Source of the DNA: Lates calcarifer
Taxonomy: Eukaryota > Chordata > Actinopteri > Centropomidae
Length of the DNA: 64,000 nucleotides
Assembly: GCF_001640805.2 (NCBI RefSeq)
Contig: NC_066838.1
Location: 16,234,763 to 16,298,762 of the forward strand
Reading direction: 5' to 3'
The notes under the pieces were generated by a model. The model made no database searches. It saw only the letters and a program-made list of their open reading frames with translations, and was not told where the DNA came from. Position 1 is the first letter of the stretch. Every line of letters starts with the position of its first letter. This document shows, piece after piece, positions 26,416-39,449 of the stretch. Position numbers and translations under genes: made by a program.

Positions 26416-27269
26416 ATGCTTGCAAGCTAACCCCTCTCTCTTTTTCGCTCTCTTTCCCCTCTATATGTTGGACAGGGCCGCAGAGTTTTATGGCTCATGC
26501 GTGTTGTGACAGTGTGAAAGGCACAGGAAGGAAAGGCCGTGCTTCCTCTGATGCTCCTGCTGCTGTGGACCAGAGGAGATAAGAACGCCAACACACACAT
26601 GGATGCACACATGACTCCATGAACAAACAATCACAACACAGATCCATGCTGCCTATGCTAACACCCCCTCCCCTCTGCACCTCCCCTGCGGATCAGCTTC
26701 CACGTGGTTTGGCCTTAATCAACCCCCCCCACTCACCCCACCCTACTTCCAATCCCACCTCACACATTTTGGTTTGTTCTCATCTCCAACTCAAAGTGTT
26801 TGAATTGGCAGTGCTAGACGAACACTGGAGGCTGTTAGTTTCAAATAGGCAAATAATCACTGCTCAAATTAACACTGAACTATTCGGGTTAGTGATACAA
26901 AGCAATCATCCTGGCTGCGCTGCCATAACATACCAGCTGTAATAGCTGAGTGTGTTTTTCTCTGTCTTTTCATTGATTTAAGTAATGTGCATGTATGGAA
27001 GAAAGGCACTTCCCTCAGAAATAAGAAAAGAACTTCCTAGAAAGTGTGTACTGTACGCTGTGCTATCCAGGGTGAGACTGCTGCTGAGAGTGTGTGTCTG
27101 TGTTATTTTCTGTGTGTGAGTGTGTATGTGTGTGTGCCCGCTGACGTAAGCCCCTCTATCTGATGATGCCCTTCTAATCCCCACAGTGATGTGTCATGAA
27201 TATGGAGTTTAAGACTCAAATCCCCAGGGATACACAGGCTATAGATAGCTTGCTCCTTCCACGTACACA

Positions 27270-27302
27270 CACACACACGCGCGCAAGACACACACCCTCA
27301 GC
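27270..27302. repeat. CA/CG-rich simple repeat
   Basis: A run of ACACAC followed by GCGCGC and CA-rich sequence, just before a CCCTCAGCAGC segment. Confidence 0.8.
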
Positions 27303-27764
27303 AGCAGTCCCACTCAGGCACACACACAATGAACACACCACTGCTGACCCTTGTGACGTTGAAGGGGCAGAGCAGGGAGAAACCAGAAAAAGGTGATTAA
27401 GATGAAAGTAACAGAGTCAGAAAAATGTCAGTGGATGTAGGAAATAACTGAGGAATGCAGAAAATAAAGAATGTGCTTATGGAACTGCTGCTGATTAGCC
27501 GTTAAATTTAAAGGATAACTCCAGGTTATTACAACTTGAGTCTTAACTTTGTCCATTGGGAATAATAGCATTGTAGTCACCAAGTTAATAGCTGAGATCT
27601 GGGAATACTAACCCTGTCTCCCAGGAATTATATTTATATATTACTAAATTGTTTTCCCAATTATGTTGTGATAAAAAAAAAAAAAACAGTAATCACTGCC
27701 TGGCCTATGTTCAGAGGCAGCATTGCATTTTGAGGGAATGAAGCACCACATTAATGTACCACAC

Positions 27765-28010
27765 CAGAGTTGCGGAGAGGTGATCGGAGTGGATTGCGAG
27801 CATACAAAGCGCAGGAATTTGACCCCAGAGACCCTGGTTCACATCCAGACTTCTGAATGTGGTTAGTGTGAGGGAACAAAAGCACACTTTCCCTACGGTT
27901 AGGGAAAGTTCGTGGTTTTGGTGCTGACTTTTTTTTTTTTTTTATTAAAGCAGACCACAGTCTTTTCCTAACCATAACCAAGTGCTGCTGTGCCTGAAGA
28001 TAACCATAAA
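27765..28010 (+). mobile_element. SINE-like dispersed repeat
   Basis: The stretch has a B-box-like GGTTCACATCCAG near 27837, the phrase AAAGCGCAGGAATTTGACCC, and a tail AAGTTCGTGGTTTTGGTGCTG followed by a T-run and CCTAACCATAACCAAGTGCT. I recall this arrangement from a common fish repeat. It includes a 10-bp perfect stem with a four-base loop (27886-27909, ACTTTCCCTA / TAGGGAAAGT). The boundaries are approximate and the class is uncertain. Confidence 0.5.
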
Positions 28011-29171
28011 ACGATTAATGTTACACAGTTACTGTGTTGCAAGATCTGATATTTTAGGGGAATTAACATTTTAATGATACGTTCAGTTTTTTGCTACTTG
28101 CCAGATACATTAATAAACATCATTTCCTCATTATATTCACAGAAAATGTCATCCTTTGTGCATTAAGTTTCCTTCAAAACGTATTTACTGTTCCAAATTA
28201 GTTGTATATGTCGTTGTAATGTTATTTCTGACAGACAGGGTTAGGAGGCATGGCAACATTGATAAAAAGAAATCCAACAGGGACGACAAGTACAGGCAGT
28301 AAAATGAACATACAGTTTTTTGAACAAATCCCCAACTTGGATGAGGAAACAAAGGTGGACAGTAAAATTCTAATTGAAACTGTCCATTGTAAGTATCTTA
28401 CCAGATTCAGATTCAACTTTTATTGGCCAATTGTTTTAACATATAGAGGGCATTTGGCTCTGGTTCTCAGTAACTCTCACTCTACTAACATATTTAGAGG
28501 CCAAACTTAAACTTAAAGCAGCAGGATAACTATCTATATACAGGTGAGATTGTTACTACATATTATACTATACTTGTACATCCTTACAGAAAAATTATTA
28601 TTGACTTTTTAGGTGCACTTGCTTTGGGTTTTACTCCCACATAAAGTGGTTTAGTTAATCTGGCTAAACTATGTGCTTGTGTCCCATCTGATCATCTGAC
28701 CAAATGTGTGTTTTTGCCTTGTTGGATTTTGTTGTAGCATTGTTTCTGTGTTCCCACAGCTCAGCAATTACTTTTGTGAGTACAAAGTTATCACGGACAA
28801 CATCAACTATGCAAATCCAAGATCCAAGTTGCAATAAACCTGAATTGTCCCTTAATATCAAATGGAGTCGTATAAAACACACTGCATGGACCCATACCAG
28901 CATGTGATTACAATTAAGTTGCAATTAAACCATTTATATCACAAATAGCTGAAATTACCAGCTTGTGTAAATTTGCTTGTGTGTGCATGTGAGTAAATGT
29001 GTGGTATGTATTGGTATGTAGGAGGTACTGGAAGCTCTTTATGTTTTATTGAAAGCAGTAATCTGAAAGTGTGGTTCCTCAGGTTATTGTGGCCTGGAAC
29101 ACACACAGATGTACTGTAGGTGATAAAAAACATAATGTAAGTTTAATCACACTTTCTGCCTTACCCTGATA

Positions 29172-29213
29172 GACACACACACACAGATGCACACACACGC
29201 ACACACACACACA
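29172..29213. repeat. Imperfect (CA)n microsatellite
   Basis: CA units interrupted by GATG and CG. Confidence 0.92.
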
Positions 29214-30742
29214 CTCAAATGTATTCCACCACGCCCCAAAAGCTTGCCAACCCATATGGCTTGGGGATAATAAACTGAACAGCCAGCAACACGTCTCTTG
29301 CGCTCCCGAGCCAGGCAAGCCAAAGGAATGCACATCCCTCCAGTTCACTCCCTCTCTTTATCTGCTTCTTTTCTCTTTTTTTCCTCCCTCTGTCTGTTTG
29401 TCATTCTCTGTCTTTTCCTGCTCTACTCTAAGGCATTGAGTGAAGGACCCTCTGTTTAAGTGAGGAGGTATGTGCCTGAGTGTATGTTGGCACCCGAGTG
29501 TGTGTTTGTGTGTTCGAGGTGTGCCAAAGAAACCAGTCTGACGAGTCCGCGAAGAGCTTGCCCTTGGGATGGAGGGAAGAGGGGAAGGGAAGAGAGGGGA
29601 AGTGGGATGGAAAAAGGGAGGGAGTGTGAGGATGAAATGAAAGGGAAAATAAACAGTTTTGTGAAGGAGAGAGAGAAAAGGGGAAAGATTATTGGGAAGG
29701 AGAGGGAGCTGGATTTAGTAAAAAAAACTTTTGCCCAGTGGAGTCTGCAGCATCTCCCTCCTAATCTCACTGTCTGAAACACTAAACGTGAATGTGACCA
29801 AATACACCTCCCATGTTTCTTCCTATGTCATCCCCCCTTTGCTCTTCTCTTCCCAGGCCTCCCACCTCCTTGTCTCTCTGTGGTGCAGTGGGACAGCCAG
29901 CGAGGCCTGCGGCAGGAGTGCTAAGCCCAGGCCTGGATTTGGAGCACGCCTGCTCTTGGTTGAGTGGGATCCAGGCCCCCTGAGGGCTGAGAGGTGGGAG
30001 CGGAGGGTGGAGGGTAGAGGGGTGATGGAGGAAGGGAGGTAGGCAGGAGAGCAGTGGCGGCAGCAGAGGCAGCGAGCAGTACAGTTCTGGATCACCTTCA
30101 AAGAGCTCCAATCCCAACGGAGAGACTGGATTCCTCTGCGGAGAGAGGGAGAGAAAAGGGGGAGGGTATGGAGGGAGAGAGAGAGGGAAAGACATGGGAG
30201 ACAAGAGACAAGGGGAAAGTGTGAAAAGAGAAAGGAAAGAAGTGGTTTGGGTTGTAACTTCTTTCCCACTCTTTTTCTCCCTCCCCTTTTTTTTCTCTCG
30301 CAGCGGCATGCATGCACTTGCCCTTCATACAGCAGGCTATACCGAGATGATCTATCTGTGTGCTGGAGCAGGGAGACATGGGAAATCTGGCCCGCACAAA
30401 GGCGTCGTTGTGCCTCCCTGGAGCTTCCTTTAGGGGCCGGCATGTGTGTATGTATGCCTGTGTTTGTGTGTGACAAGGATGAGTAGGAGTTTACCTTCTC
30501 AGGCCCCACACCCTCCAGAAGGTCCTCCTGTCGCAGACATACACACACATTCCCAAATGTACCTCCAAAATTCCAAGGACATTGCAGAGTGCCACCCAGG
30601 CGTCCCATTCCTGTGTGTGTGGTGGATGACTTTGAAGCTCTGCACCTATAAGCCTCTTATACAACTTAAAAAACCTGTATGGCCATTTAGGAAACCTCAG
30701 ATGTGTTCAGCTGGAGTTGTGTGTATTCACTTTTTGTGAATT

Positions 30743-30758
30743 GGGGGGGGGGGGGGGG
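30743..30758. repeat. Poly(G)16 tract
   Basis: Sixteen consecutive G's on the + strand. Such runs are unstable and can form G-quadruplexes; they are also error-prone in assemblies. Confidence 0.95.
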
Positions 30759-33094
30759 CAATTGTACATTTTACGGTTTGTGTACAAGTGTGTGTTTCTG
30801 AGTGTGCATCATTGACAGACCTTCATCCTGAGTCTGGGTCAGCAGTTTGTTTAGCATCAATTAGAGTCTCTGTGTTCCTCAACGCAAGCGTGAAGGGAGA
30901 ATTAACGTGCAGTGGCACATTCCCACCAGCGTATTATTACACACAGCACCTCAGCTGGAACAGTCCGAGCACGTTTGTGCATGTGGATATCTTTGTGTGC
31001 CTGTGCGCGTGCATACGTGTTCATAGGTAAATGATTCAAATTCAAAAAGTGCTTTACTTTTCTTCCCCCCCGTCTTCTTCTCCTTGCTTTGCGCTCCTCT
31101 CCTCTTTCAAGGACTATGGTCTGACCACAGCCATTTCCCTTAGCCCCCGGCTTTGCCTAGCAACACACAGCACACAGTTTCCATAGAACATGCATTTAAT
31201 GGGAGGGAAGATATATAGATACTGGAGAAAGTCTCTTGTAAAGACAACAGCGTCTAAAGATTTCCCGTTCTGCTCACACACAAAGTCTGAAAAACACATG
31301 TTCACTGGTTTTAGTGCAGGCTTTTCTCTTAAAGGCATCAAGTAAAGGACTACACATGGAATGCAGACTAAAATGGGGCTAATATCATTTTGACAACAGC
31401 ATTAAATACAGGGCATGGCCATTATAAACTAAACACCAATATAACTGCTTTGCTTTGTGGTGGTGAATTGTACTTTTATTATCATAGTTTTGGTCCAGCT
31501 TTTACAAAAAGAATGATCAGTGTTAAACAGAATGATTCAAAGTGATCATAATATGAACCCTCCATCTTTCTGAAGCTAGTAAAACAGTTTATGCCAAACA
31601 CTGCATTGGCATTAATTCAGGCCAGAGCCTGGCCTGACAGCTGAAAAAAAAACCTTTGTTCAGCCTGAAGCCAATATTTTAAAGTCAACCAAAAAGTCAA
31701 TTCACTGTGATGCGAGAAAAACACAACAAAAAGACTGATTTTATACTCTCTATAACTCTCTGCCCAAAACAGTCAAACTTACCAAGTGAGCAAGTTGCAA
31801 CCTGTTTACTTGCCGTCACTTTTGGTGTGTGTGTGTGTGTGATGAGATGAAGACAAAATTGTCAGTATGCACCTTATTCAGCTTATCATTGTAGTTTTAC
31901 TGCTGTAGTGGTATTATTTAGATTTTAGATCTGAACCTGAAAATAAGTCTGAACTCGGCTCACATATCCTCAGGTTCTGTTGGCCTTGGGCCAAGCTGCA
32001 GACTTTAAATACCTTCATGTACTTTATGTTTAAATAAGATCATATGGTGGTATTATATCATTATGTTAATAATAACTCTGTCTAAGAACAGTCAGTGTCA
32101 TGCCCCCCAAATCATTCTGAAGCACCAGCACATCCAGACATGTTAACAGAGCCATTATTTTCTTTAAAAACCTGCTTCCAAGAAAGATATGCATCATTCA
32201 TGATCATTCAACATTATTATGCTAGAAGTGATTAGAACATGCCTAACCCTTTTAAGGATTATTGGATTGAGATCATGCCAGGAAATGTACCACACACAGG
32301 CACAACATTGCCAGAATCCCTCAGTTTGGCAGTATTTATGTTGCTTTTCTCCTTACTTTGATTACATGCTCTGCATAAATATGGAATATAGTTTCATCTC
32401 TTTTGTGTCCTTATTGTGTTCTTTGATGGGGGTTGGGATGTCAGTGGGCCTTTGCCAGGAGAAAGGCTTCCTGGCTTTGCCAAGGTATGCCCTCCTCCCT
32501 CTGTCTCATGTGGAGCGAGGCTCTACTCGCTTGTAAATAGTGAGATAAGTGTGGTTTACCCGTAGCTGGGGTGTAAGGTGCACTCAGCACCGCCCTGACA
32601 TGTCTGTGCCAAAGCCCAACAGGGGTGTAATTACCTGAGACTGGGTCAGCACTTTATCCTGGGTAAAAATACCTGCCTACTTATAGAAGGGGAATAGAGA
32701 GGGCAGCTCCATGCAAAGGGAAGCCTGTCTTCACACATCCAGCCAACTGCTCCTCTATGTTGGGTAATGCTCTGGTAGTTTCTCCACTACTCCTTCAGAG
32801 GAGTCATATAGCATTACTTAACAATCTGTCAAGAGGACTTCCAGACAAAACCTTTTCCATCTTCTTCTTCTGCTTTACATGGCTGCGACAGTCTGACCTA
32901 CAAAACACTTTTACACTCGTCCAATATTCCACTCTCTACCTCTTAAGGTGCTGGGCTGAACGCCACAGCAGACTTTCAGCCCAGTACCTTTCCACACTCG
33001 CTGTGTTCCCCTACTCCGCCCCTTTCACACCACATCTGTCTCTCTGACCTCCGAGTCAAGGACAGCGAGGGCCAAGAAGACATGCAGAGGACGG

Positions 33095-33176
33095 CTCTGC
33101 ACCAATCAGGAGACAGAGGGAGCTTGTGTCAATTAAATGGTATGTGCTTATGCCGCAAATCACAGACACATGTTCC
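33095..33176 (+). repeat. Duplicated 80-bp element, copy 2
   Basis: Partner of the element at 26337-26415. The identical 25-base core is at 33124-33148. It is flanked on the left by CTCTGCACCAATCAGG and on the right by CCGCAAATCACAGACACATG. The match is over once the sequence becomes CT-rich after 33176. Confidence 0.8.
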
Positions 33177-33304
33177 CTTCTCCCCTCCTACCCTGTGGCT
33201 GTTGCCTCTCTTCTCCACCACCTAATGCAGCATAATCATCCTCATTACCTAATGAGACCCTACTGTACACACAAACTCTCTCCTCTCTCTCAAACCCCCC
33301 CAAA

Positions 33305-33330
33305 CCCCCCCCCCCACACACACACACACA
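33305..33330. repeat. C11 plus (AC)n simple repeat
   Basis: Eleven C's directly followed by alternating A/C to the TGTATAAAG flank. Confidence 0.93.
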
Positions 33331-36300
33331 TGTATAAAGACAAGCAACATGCTCACACAAATTTGGTACACTGAATGCAGTACACAATTGTCTGAACCCC
33401 TACCACTCTATCAACTGCGTGGCTGTCACTGCCACAACACTGTAAAGCCTCTAATGCCACAGTAATACTATTGTAGTGTGTATTATCAACAGGACAGTGA
33501 GCACTGAATTAGGCTGGCAGCTGGGTAGGGGAGAAACCCCTCATTAGCTCCCTTCAATGTATCTACTTCCCCTAATCGCTTACAATAACATAATCTCTTT
33601 AAAAGTGCTGCAGCTTAAGTCCAATCTGCCTAAAACCTGACACGTGATGGAGGTCAATCCCCAGTAAAGCCCAAACTGTGGGGTCTCAAGAACTCCACAC
33701 TCCTCCTCTACCGCTCAAAGCTAGAGTACAGTATGTGCAGGTATTACATTCATGTTTTGCACCGAGCAGAATGTGACACAGCCACAAGGCATATACTGAG
33801 AGATATGCATGTCTTTCCCTGACTCAGACACTTAACAGTATCTCTTTCCACTGCCAGACTTACATTTTCAGTCAGTCAGAGCCTGGCCCATCCTTTTCAC
33901 AGCCTCTGTTCTATCTAACCCTGGTAGTGGAGTGCCGTTCTGCTCTTTTTATTTTTTGATGTTTTTCCATAGTGTCTCTTGCCTCCAAACCACTTACAGA
34001 TGTTGGCAGCGGGGAGCGTTGTGGCAACTCCAAACGAGGAAATCTAAATAGAGATCAGGCTGTAAAATAAAAAAGAAGGCCGGGAGAAAGAGAAAACAAG
34101 GGGAAAGCAAGAGAGCAAATGCGAGAAATGGGGTGAATGAGTGAGAGAGAAAGTAGAAAGCAGTGAGTGAGCATTAGTATAGAATTAGTAGAGATAAAAA
34201 AAACACTTACTGGGCATGTAAGAGTAGTGATGTGATTTGAGGGCTGTTTTTTTGATTTGTCGGTGGAACTTGGATTCAAACTCTTTATTCTGTGTTTCGT
34301 CCCAGAATCACATTTTCTGATTTGTTTCCCAAACAGCAGACAAACACAGGCAGAAATTAATACAAAAGTCTGGTTCAGTGTCAGTATTCTTCACCCAAAA
34401 AGGTATCTAATGGGAAACATATTTTCAGAAAAATACAGCAGTTTTTCAATAGCCGATAATGAATCGTCTTAAAATTGTATATGGTTCAAAACCACAACTT
34501 CATATTCGCCTTTCCACTTACAGCTCCCTTGGCTGGTTTTTATATTAAACACCAGCTGTAGCATATAGGAATAACACTCACCAGTTGTAATCTACCTACT
34601 GGAAAACTGTTGGCTGGGTTGAAGGTAGACTTGGCCTGGCACAGTGGTGGTAGCTCCATGTTACCTCCCTCCACCTGTTTTACAGGAAGTAGCCTTGTCC
34701 CAGTGGATCAGAGAGGAAATGTGTTGAAATGCCACATCCTGCTCCGAGCTCAGAGTTGGAGTTCACTAGAGCTAATGCTTATTATGTCCAGACACCTCCT
34801 AGAGAAAAAAAGGAGCGCAGAGAGAGGGAGAAGTGGCATTGTGTTTGCAGTCATGCCACTCCCTGAGCAGTGATTGTAAAGATGAGTGACTTGTCTAACC
34901 CATCTCTCCTTCTCCTTCTCTTCCCCTGCACTTTATTTATTAATGGATCCATTCAATTATTTACCTCACATCTTAGGGCGACAACAGGCCAGAGTACAGT
35001 ACACAGGGTGGAGATGATATAGTACACATGCACAAAGCATACAAACCGCGCTCATTCAAGGCAGTCCAAGTACTCAATGTAGTTCACTGAGTGGTAGGTT
35101 ATCCATGTACATCGTACCAGATCATACAAAACAATCGTTATAGACATTTTAATCAAGATAATTGGCTTTGAAATTTGATGTACATTGAATTTGAATTCAC
35201 TTTTTTATTAACGGTTATTGTTAGAAACTGGGTTGTCCAGGTTAGTGAAAAGGTGCGTCACTGTTCCTGAGAGTCCACAATGACGTCCTCAGATAGTTTG
35301 TTTTATCTGAACATCAGTATCAAAGCTATTTAATTAACTATGATATAAAAAAGACTAATGCATATTCTATTTTTTTGTATTTTTATATTACAATATTGTT
35401 GTTTTTTTTGGTTCAGTAAAGGATCTGAATTCTTCCTTCACCATGTTTCCAGTGAAAGTCAGCATTGCTTTAACAGCAGCAAGCGCCTTTCATGTGTCCT
35501 GATGAAATATGGTCTGTATACCTTTAAAAGTCACCATAGCGTCCTGTTTGCAGTAGAGGTTGATGGTTCAAACGTATCATTGACCGCTCTGTGTCTGCTC
35601 TTATCTTGTCCCTCTGGCCTTATCCCCGCAGTGGCCAGACATGGATCAATCCCACCCGGAATTGGGTTTCATATCCCGGAAGCAGAGACGTACACATGGG
35701 TCACTTTCATCGACTCACTGCGGCCATGGCCATAGGTATCCATCATACAGACCATTGACTGGTTGTGACCATGAAGGTACAAATTCATCACAAAGAGAGG
35801 CTGTGGTGGATGAGGTCAGCGGAAAGGAGCGACTACTTCTCGTCTCCAGCCATGTGGAAATGGAGCTTTTTGAGATATTATCACTTATGTTGATGTAATT
35901 ATAGTATAACATGAACATACAGTCATAAAAAGTTATAGAGTTACTGTCGAGCCTTGAGCACGCATATGTGTAAAATGATATTTTCTGCCAGTTGCAATTT
36001 CCCACATCAAAATTTGGCATGCAAAATAAGAAGTAACCACAAGTTTTAGTGTGCCTGCTGCGCATGTTTTTGTTTATATGCATGTGTGTTTCTTTATATA
36101 GCAACATGTAATGGGCACACACTGTAAGAAAGTATATTTATATCCACCTGTTTGTTCCAGTCTGTGCCTCGTTAGTCAAAAGAGTGATGAGATTATTTGT
36201 GTGTAATTATTTAAGAGTGTCTGTTTTCACATTTGTGTAACAGGCTAAAGATGAATACGAGACGCTGCAACGCTGTCATGATCTGAACTCCAGACAGGAC

Positions 36301-37260
36301 CAGGCTCAGCTGAGGATTGAAGGAGAGAAGATGAAGGGAAGGATGGAGAGTGAGGGATGAGGGATAGATGAGGAGAAGAAGATGGTGAAGATTGATTGCT
36401 GCTGACTCCAGTCCAGCGCACTGAAAACTGTGAGATTCCAACAGCTAGTCTGAAACACACGCACACTTGCACACATGCCTATGTGATACGATGAGCACTT
36501 GGAAAACACAAGGAAACATTTTCAAGGCCAAGTAGAGCCTGACAACGCTCAATAGCACAAATAAAAACACAAACAGACAAAAGCTAATTAGAACAACATA
36601 TTTCTTACATCCCCTATTCTCTTTGTATTGGTAGGTGAACACACATCCACATGCACACGCTGAAAAACCCTCCCTATGACTGGTTAATGCTCTCTAGTGT
36701 GTGTCTCCTGGGAAAAGCCTGCTTTAATTCCCCAGGAAATCATTGTGATTTAGAGTAGCAGGGAAGTCACTTCCAATGAAAGTCAATGGACTGCTGGTGT
36801 GGCAGTGGGCTGGACCGCTAGTGTGTGTTTGTGCATGTATGTGTGTATCTGTGTGTATGTGTAACACAGCTAAATGGAATTTTATCTAAAAGTAACTAAT
36901 TCAATCAAGACGATAGCACAGAAGGAGTTCAAACCATACAGACGCCGCTGGTAATTAAAATAACCATAACCAGTGAAGCAAATATGGTAAAATTAGCAAA
37001 AAGATAAACTCACTTTCTTTTTACGAATTATGCAATATGCAAATGCGTTCATGGCATTTCAGGTCTGAATGTACAGAGCAGGCAGAAATGTGCGCACACA
37101 GGCTTTGAAATACCTACAGCAGGGCCGAGTCTAATGCTTGGAGAGTTTCTAAAAACCACTGGCCTGCTGTAGCGGACTTGAGCTTAAAAGGGTTTTGAGG
37201 TCCAGGGCAATGAACAGAAGCAGGCCAGGTTTGGGGCTATCGTCCCTGGGCCCTTCAGTG

Positions 37261-37278
37261 CTGCTGCTGCTGCTGCTG
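37261..37278. repeat. (CTG)6 trinucleotide repeat
   Basis: Six CTG units in a GC-richer patch. No supported reading frame uses it. Confidence 0.95.
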
Positions 37279-38216
37279 ATACAAGGAGCTGGAGGTGGAG
37301 GCTGGCAGAACAGGCTGAATGCAGATAGGATCTCTGTGGGGGGGCGTGAATGTGTGATCGGAGACTAAAATCATTACAGGTACGCCTGGTCACTGTGTCC
37401 TTGGCTCTTCCGCTGAGCTGAGGCTGATGCTTTCCTCTACTTTCCCCATCTGCCTCTTCCTCCCCTACTTTCGCTTTCCTTTTCCTTTCACAATTTTCCG
37501 CCATACATTTCTCCATGAAGCACTACACGTCATTGGCTCTCAACAAAAACACACTCTTCTTTTTACAAACTTTTAAACACTTCCTTTAGGTAAGAATCTG
37601 ACCTCTCTGCACCATAATAATTGTGGACAAATGATTCACAAGTCAGCAATGACACAATTGGTAATAATGCAGCAAAATCTAACAGATACACTTTAGTCGA
37701 TCCACTTGTGTGTGTTCATTTATAGATCACAGTCACAACATTATTAGGATTGACTTTTTTCAAATGGTCAATCATAAATTTGTTGCTTTCAGAAATTCAT
37801 CATAAAGGAGGTGCACAGAGAATTTAAGCCTCCCTAATGAAATTGTTGGCAGCTAAAGACATTTAATGGAACTAATTGTTTAGTGATTTGTTTCATTTCT
37901 CTGTGAGGCTCTTTCCCTTTCATTTCTCTGCATCCAGCTAAGCGTCAGCATGTGTTGAGTTCTGAAATCATGATAGACCATATGATACTGTACATAATGC
38001 ACAAAGGCAGTTTTCCTCCTCTGTGTGTCTGACTCAGTCACCCACACAGCAGCTTCTATATAAAATCTGCAGAAGAGGAAGGTGAAAGGGACCTTCTATA
38101 GACAACTAACCACTTGTTTTTGTTATTTTTGGGTTATTATCATAACTGTAAATACATGGGCCTCTTTCTCCTGGTTCACCCCAGCTGCACTCATGCCCCC
38201 AGGCTGCAGTGGCTGT

Positions 38217-38218
<2 letters not shown>

Positions 38219-38259
<41 letters not shown>
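38219..38259. repeat. (AG)n microsatellite
   Basis: Forty-one uninterrupted bases of alternating A and G. Confidence 0.97.
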
Positions 38260-38262
<3 letters not shown>

Positions 38263-38547
38263 TAAACTAGAGTCGCCTTCCTTTGGTCTCATTGGTTGAT
38301 TCTCTGCCTAGCGGTTTTGTCCTTGAGAATGTGCAGACACGGGGCAGATAATGTTCTGACACCAGAAACTCTAGACCGGGACCAGATCAACGCTTACTCC
38401 TTTCTTCTTCTCCCACCTCTCTGCTTCTACTGTCATACTATCCGGACATACAGATTAAAGAACGACAGTGTTTGTTGATATATTTGTGCGTAGAAATCAC
38501 GGAGGTTTTTTTATTCTTAACGCTGCGCGGTTATTTGTTGAGCAAAG

Positions 38548-38551
<4 letters not shown>

Positions 38552-38589
<38 letters not shown>
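38552..38589. repeat. Poly(A)38 tract
   Basis: Thirty-eight consecutive A's between GCAAAGCAGC and GAACTTGATT. It could be the tail of an old retroposon on the + strand, but the upstream sequence shows no recognisable SINE or processed-gene body. Confidence 0.95.
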
Positions 38590-38594
<5 letters not shown>

Positions 38595-39443
38595 TGATTT
38601 TTTATGCGCATATCTGCATGCAGCAGTGATTAGAGGGAATGCAGACTTGCAGATGAAGATATCGCCACTGTGTTGACACATGGCGATCATAAATTCCATT
38701 AATGTTAACGATAAAAATATCACACCCGCAGGCGCGCGCAGAGGATTATTTTGAAGCTGAGGTCTGGCTCAGCGCATTAGGCGACATGGGTCAGACTTTT
38801 TTTAAAGACTCAAATTGTGTAACAACCCGGATTGAGCCTTTAAGTGTATTCAAAGACATGCACGCCGAAAACCAAAAAAATATTTTACCACATAATGTAA
38901 ATCTGAGGTTTTCATCTCTTCCCCGGTATGTTGCAAGGTCAAAGATCTCCTTTTACCGTGCGCTCCTGTGACGGCGGGGTTTCTGCAGAAGTCAGCATGC
39001 CAGCAGAGGCCAGCAGCATGTACAGGAATCTCCCTGCAGCGCCTCATAAACGGCCAGACCCTGTGATCTAATCACAGTGGGCCAGTAGGCTTTGATCCAA
39101 AGTTTCCACGTCATTCTTATGCCTGAAAATAAAATAAACGCCAAGGATGAATGAAATACAACCAATTCAAAGGTCGACGCAAATGAGTTCTTAAATCAGA
39201 GAAAATAATTTTTCCAAAGCTCTGCAGAGCAACAGTCATTTCTTTTTTTTTTTTTAAATTTTCTGGCATCAAGTGAGTGTGCCCTGGCGCTACTGTCAGT
39301 ACAGTGTGTGGGGTTATTAATTACTAGTTATATGTTGTTAATATGACTCAGTCTACGCCTGATGTTGTCATCATATCGCAGATCTTTTCCTAAGACGGCA
39401 GTGAAAAAAAGGTCTGAGAGGTAATAATTGCCATTTGAATGAC

Positions 39444-39449
39444 TTTAAT
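39444..39449 (-). terminator. Candidate polyadenylation signal ATTAAA
   Basis: ATTAAA on the minus strand, about 2.17 kb past the mafb stop codon. A run of seven U's lies about 35 bases further downstream in the transcript, as expected for a downstream element. It was chosen because no AATAAA lies between it and the stop codon. Confidence 0.3.

Larger units (their letters stand above)
26416..33094. other. Intergenic DNA with simple repeats
   Basis: Apart from the SINE-like repeat near 27.9 kb and microsatellites, nothing is recognisable. The 29.56-30.30 kb part is a purine-rich then pyrimidine-rich patch giving long but meaningless open frames on both strands. The 32.60-32.69 kb part holds GTAATTACCTGAG, a ZEB/homeodomain-like core. 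Confidence 0.5.
33177..39424. other. Intergenic DNA, 3' flank next to mafb
   Basis: No gene is supported. A (CTG)6 run lies at 37.26 kb, a GA tract at 38.22 kb and a long A-run at 38.55 kb. The part 39.28-39.42 kb has a TRE/half-MARE core (ATGACTCAG near 39343) and may belong to the mafb 3' region. Confidence 0.5.

Noticed and set aside
29782..30608. Long overlapping open frames on the minus strand (up to about 260 codons)
   Set aside because: They run through a purine-rich then pyrimidine-rich patch that suppresses stop codons. The peptides are Ser/Pro/Leu- or Arg/Lys-rich with no domain, and open frames overlap on both strands.
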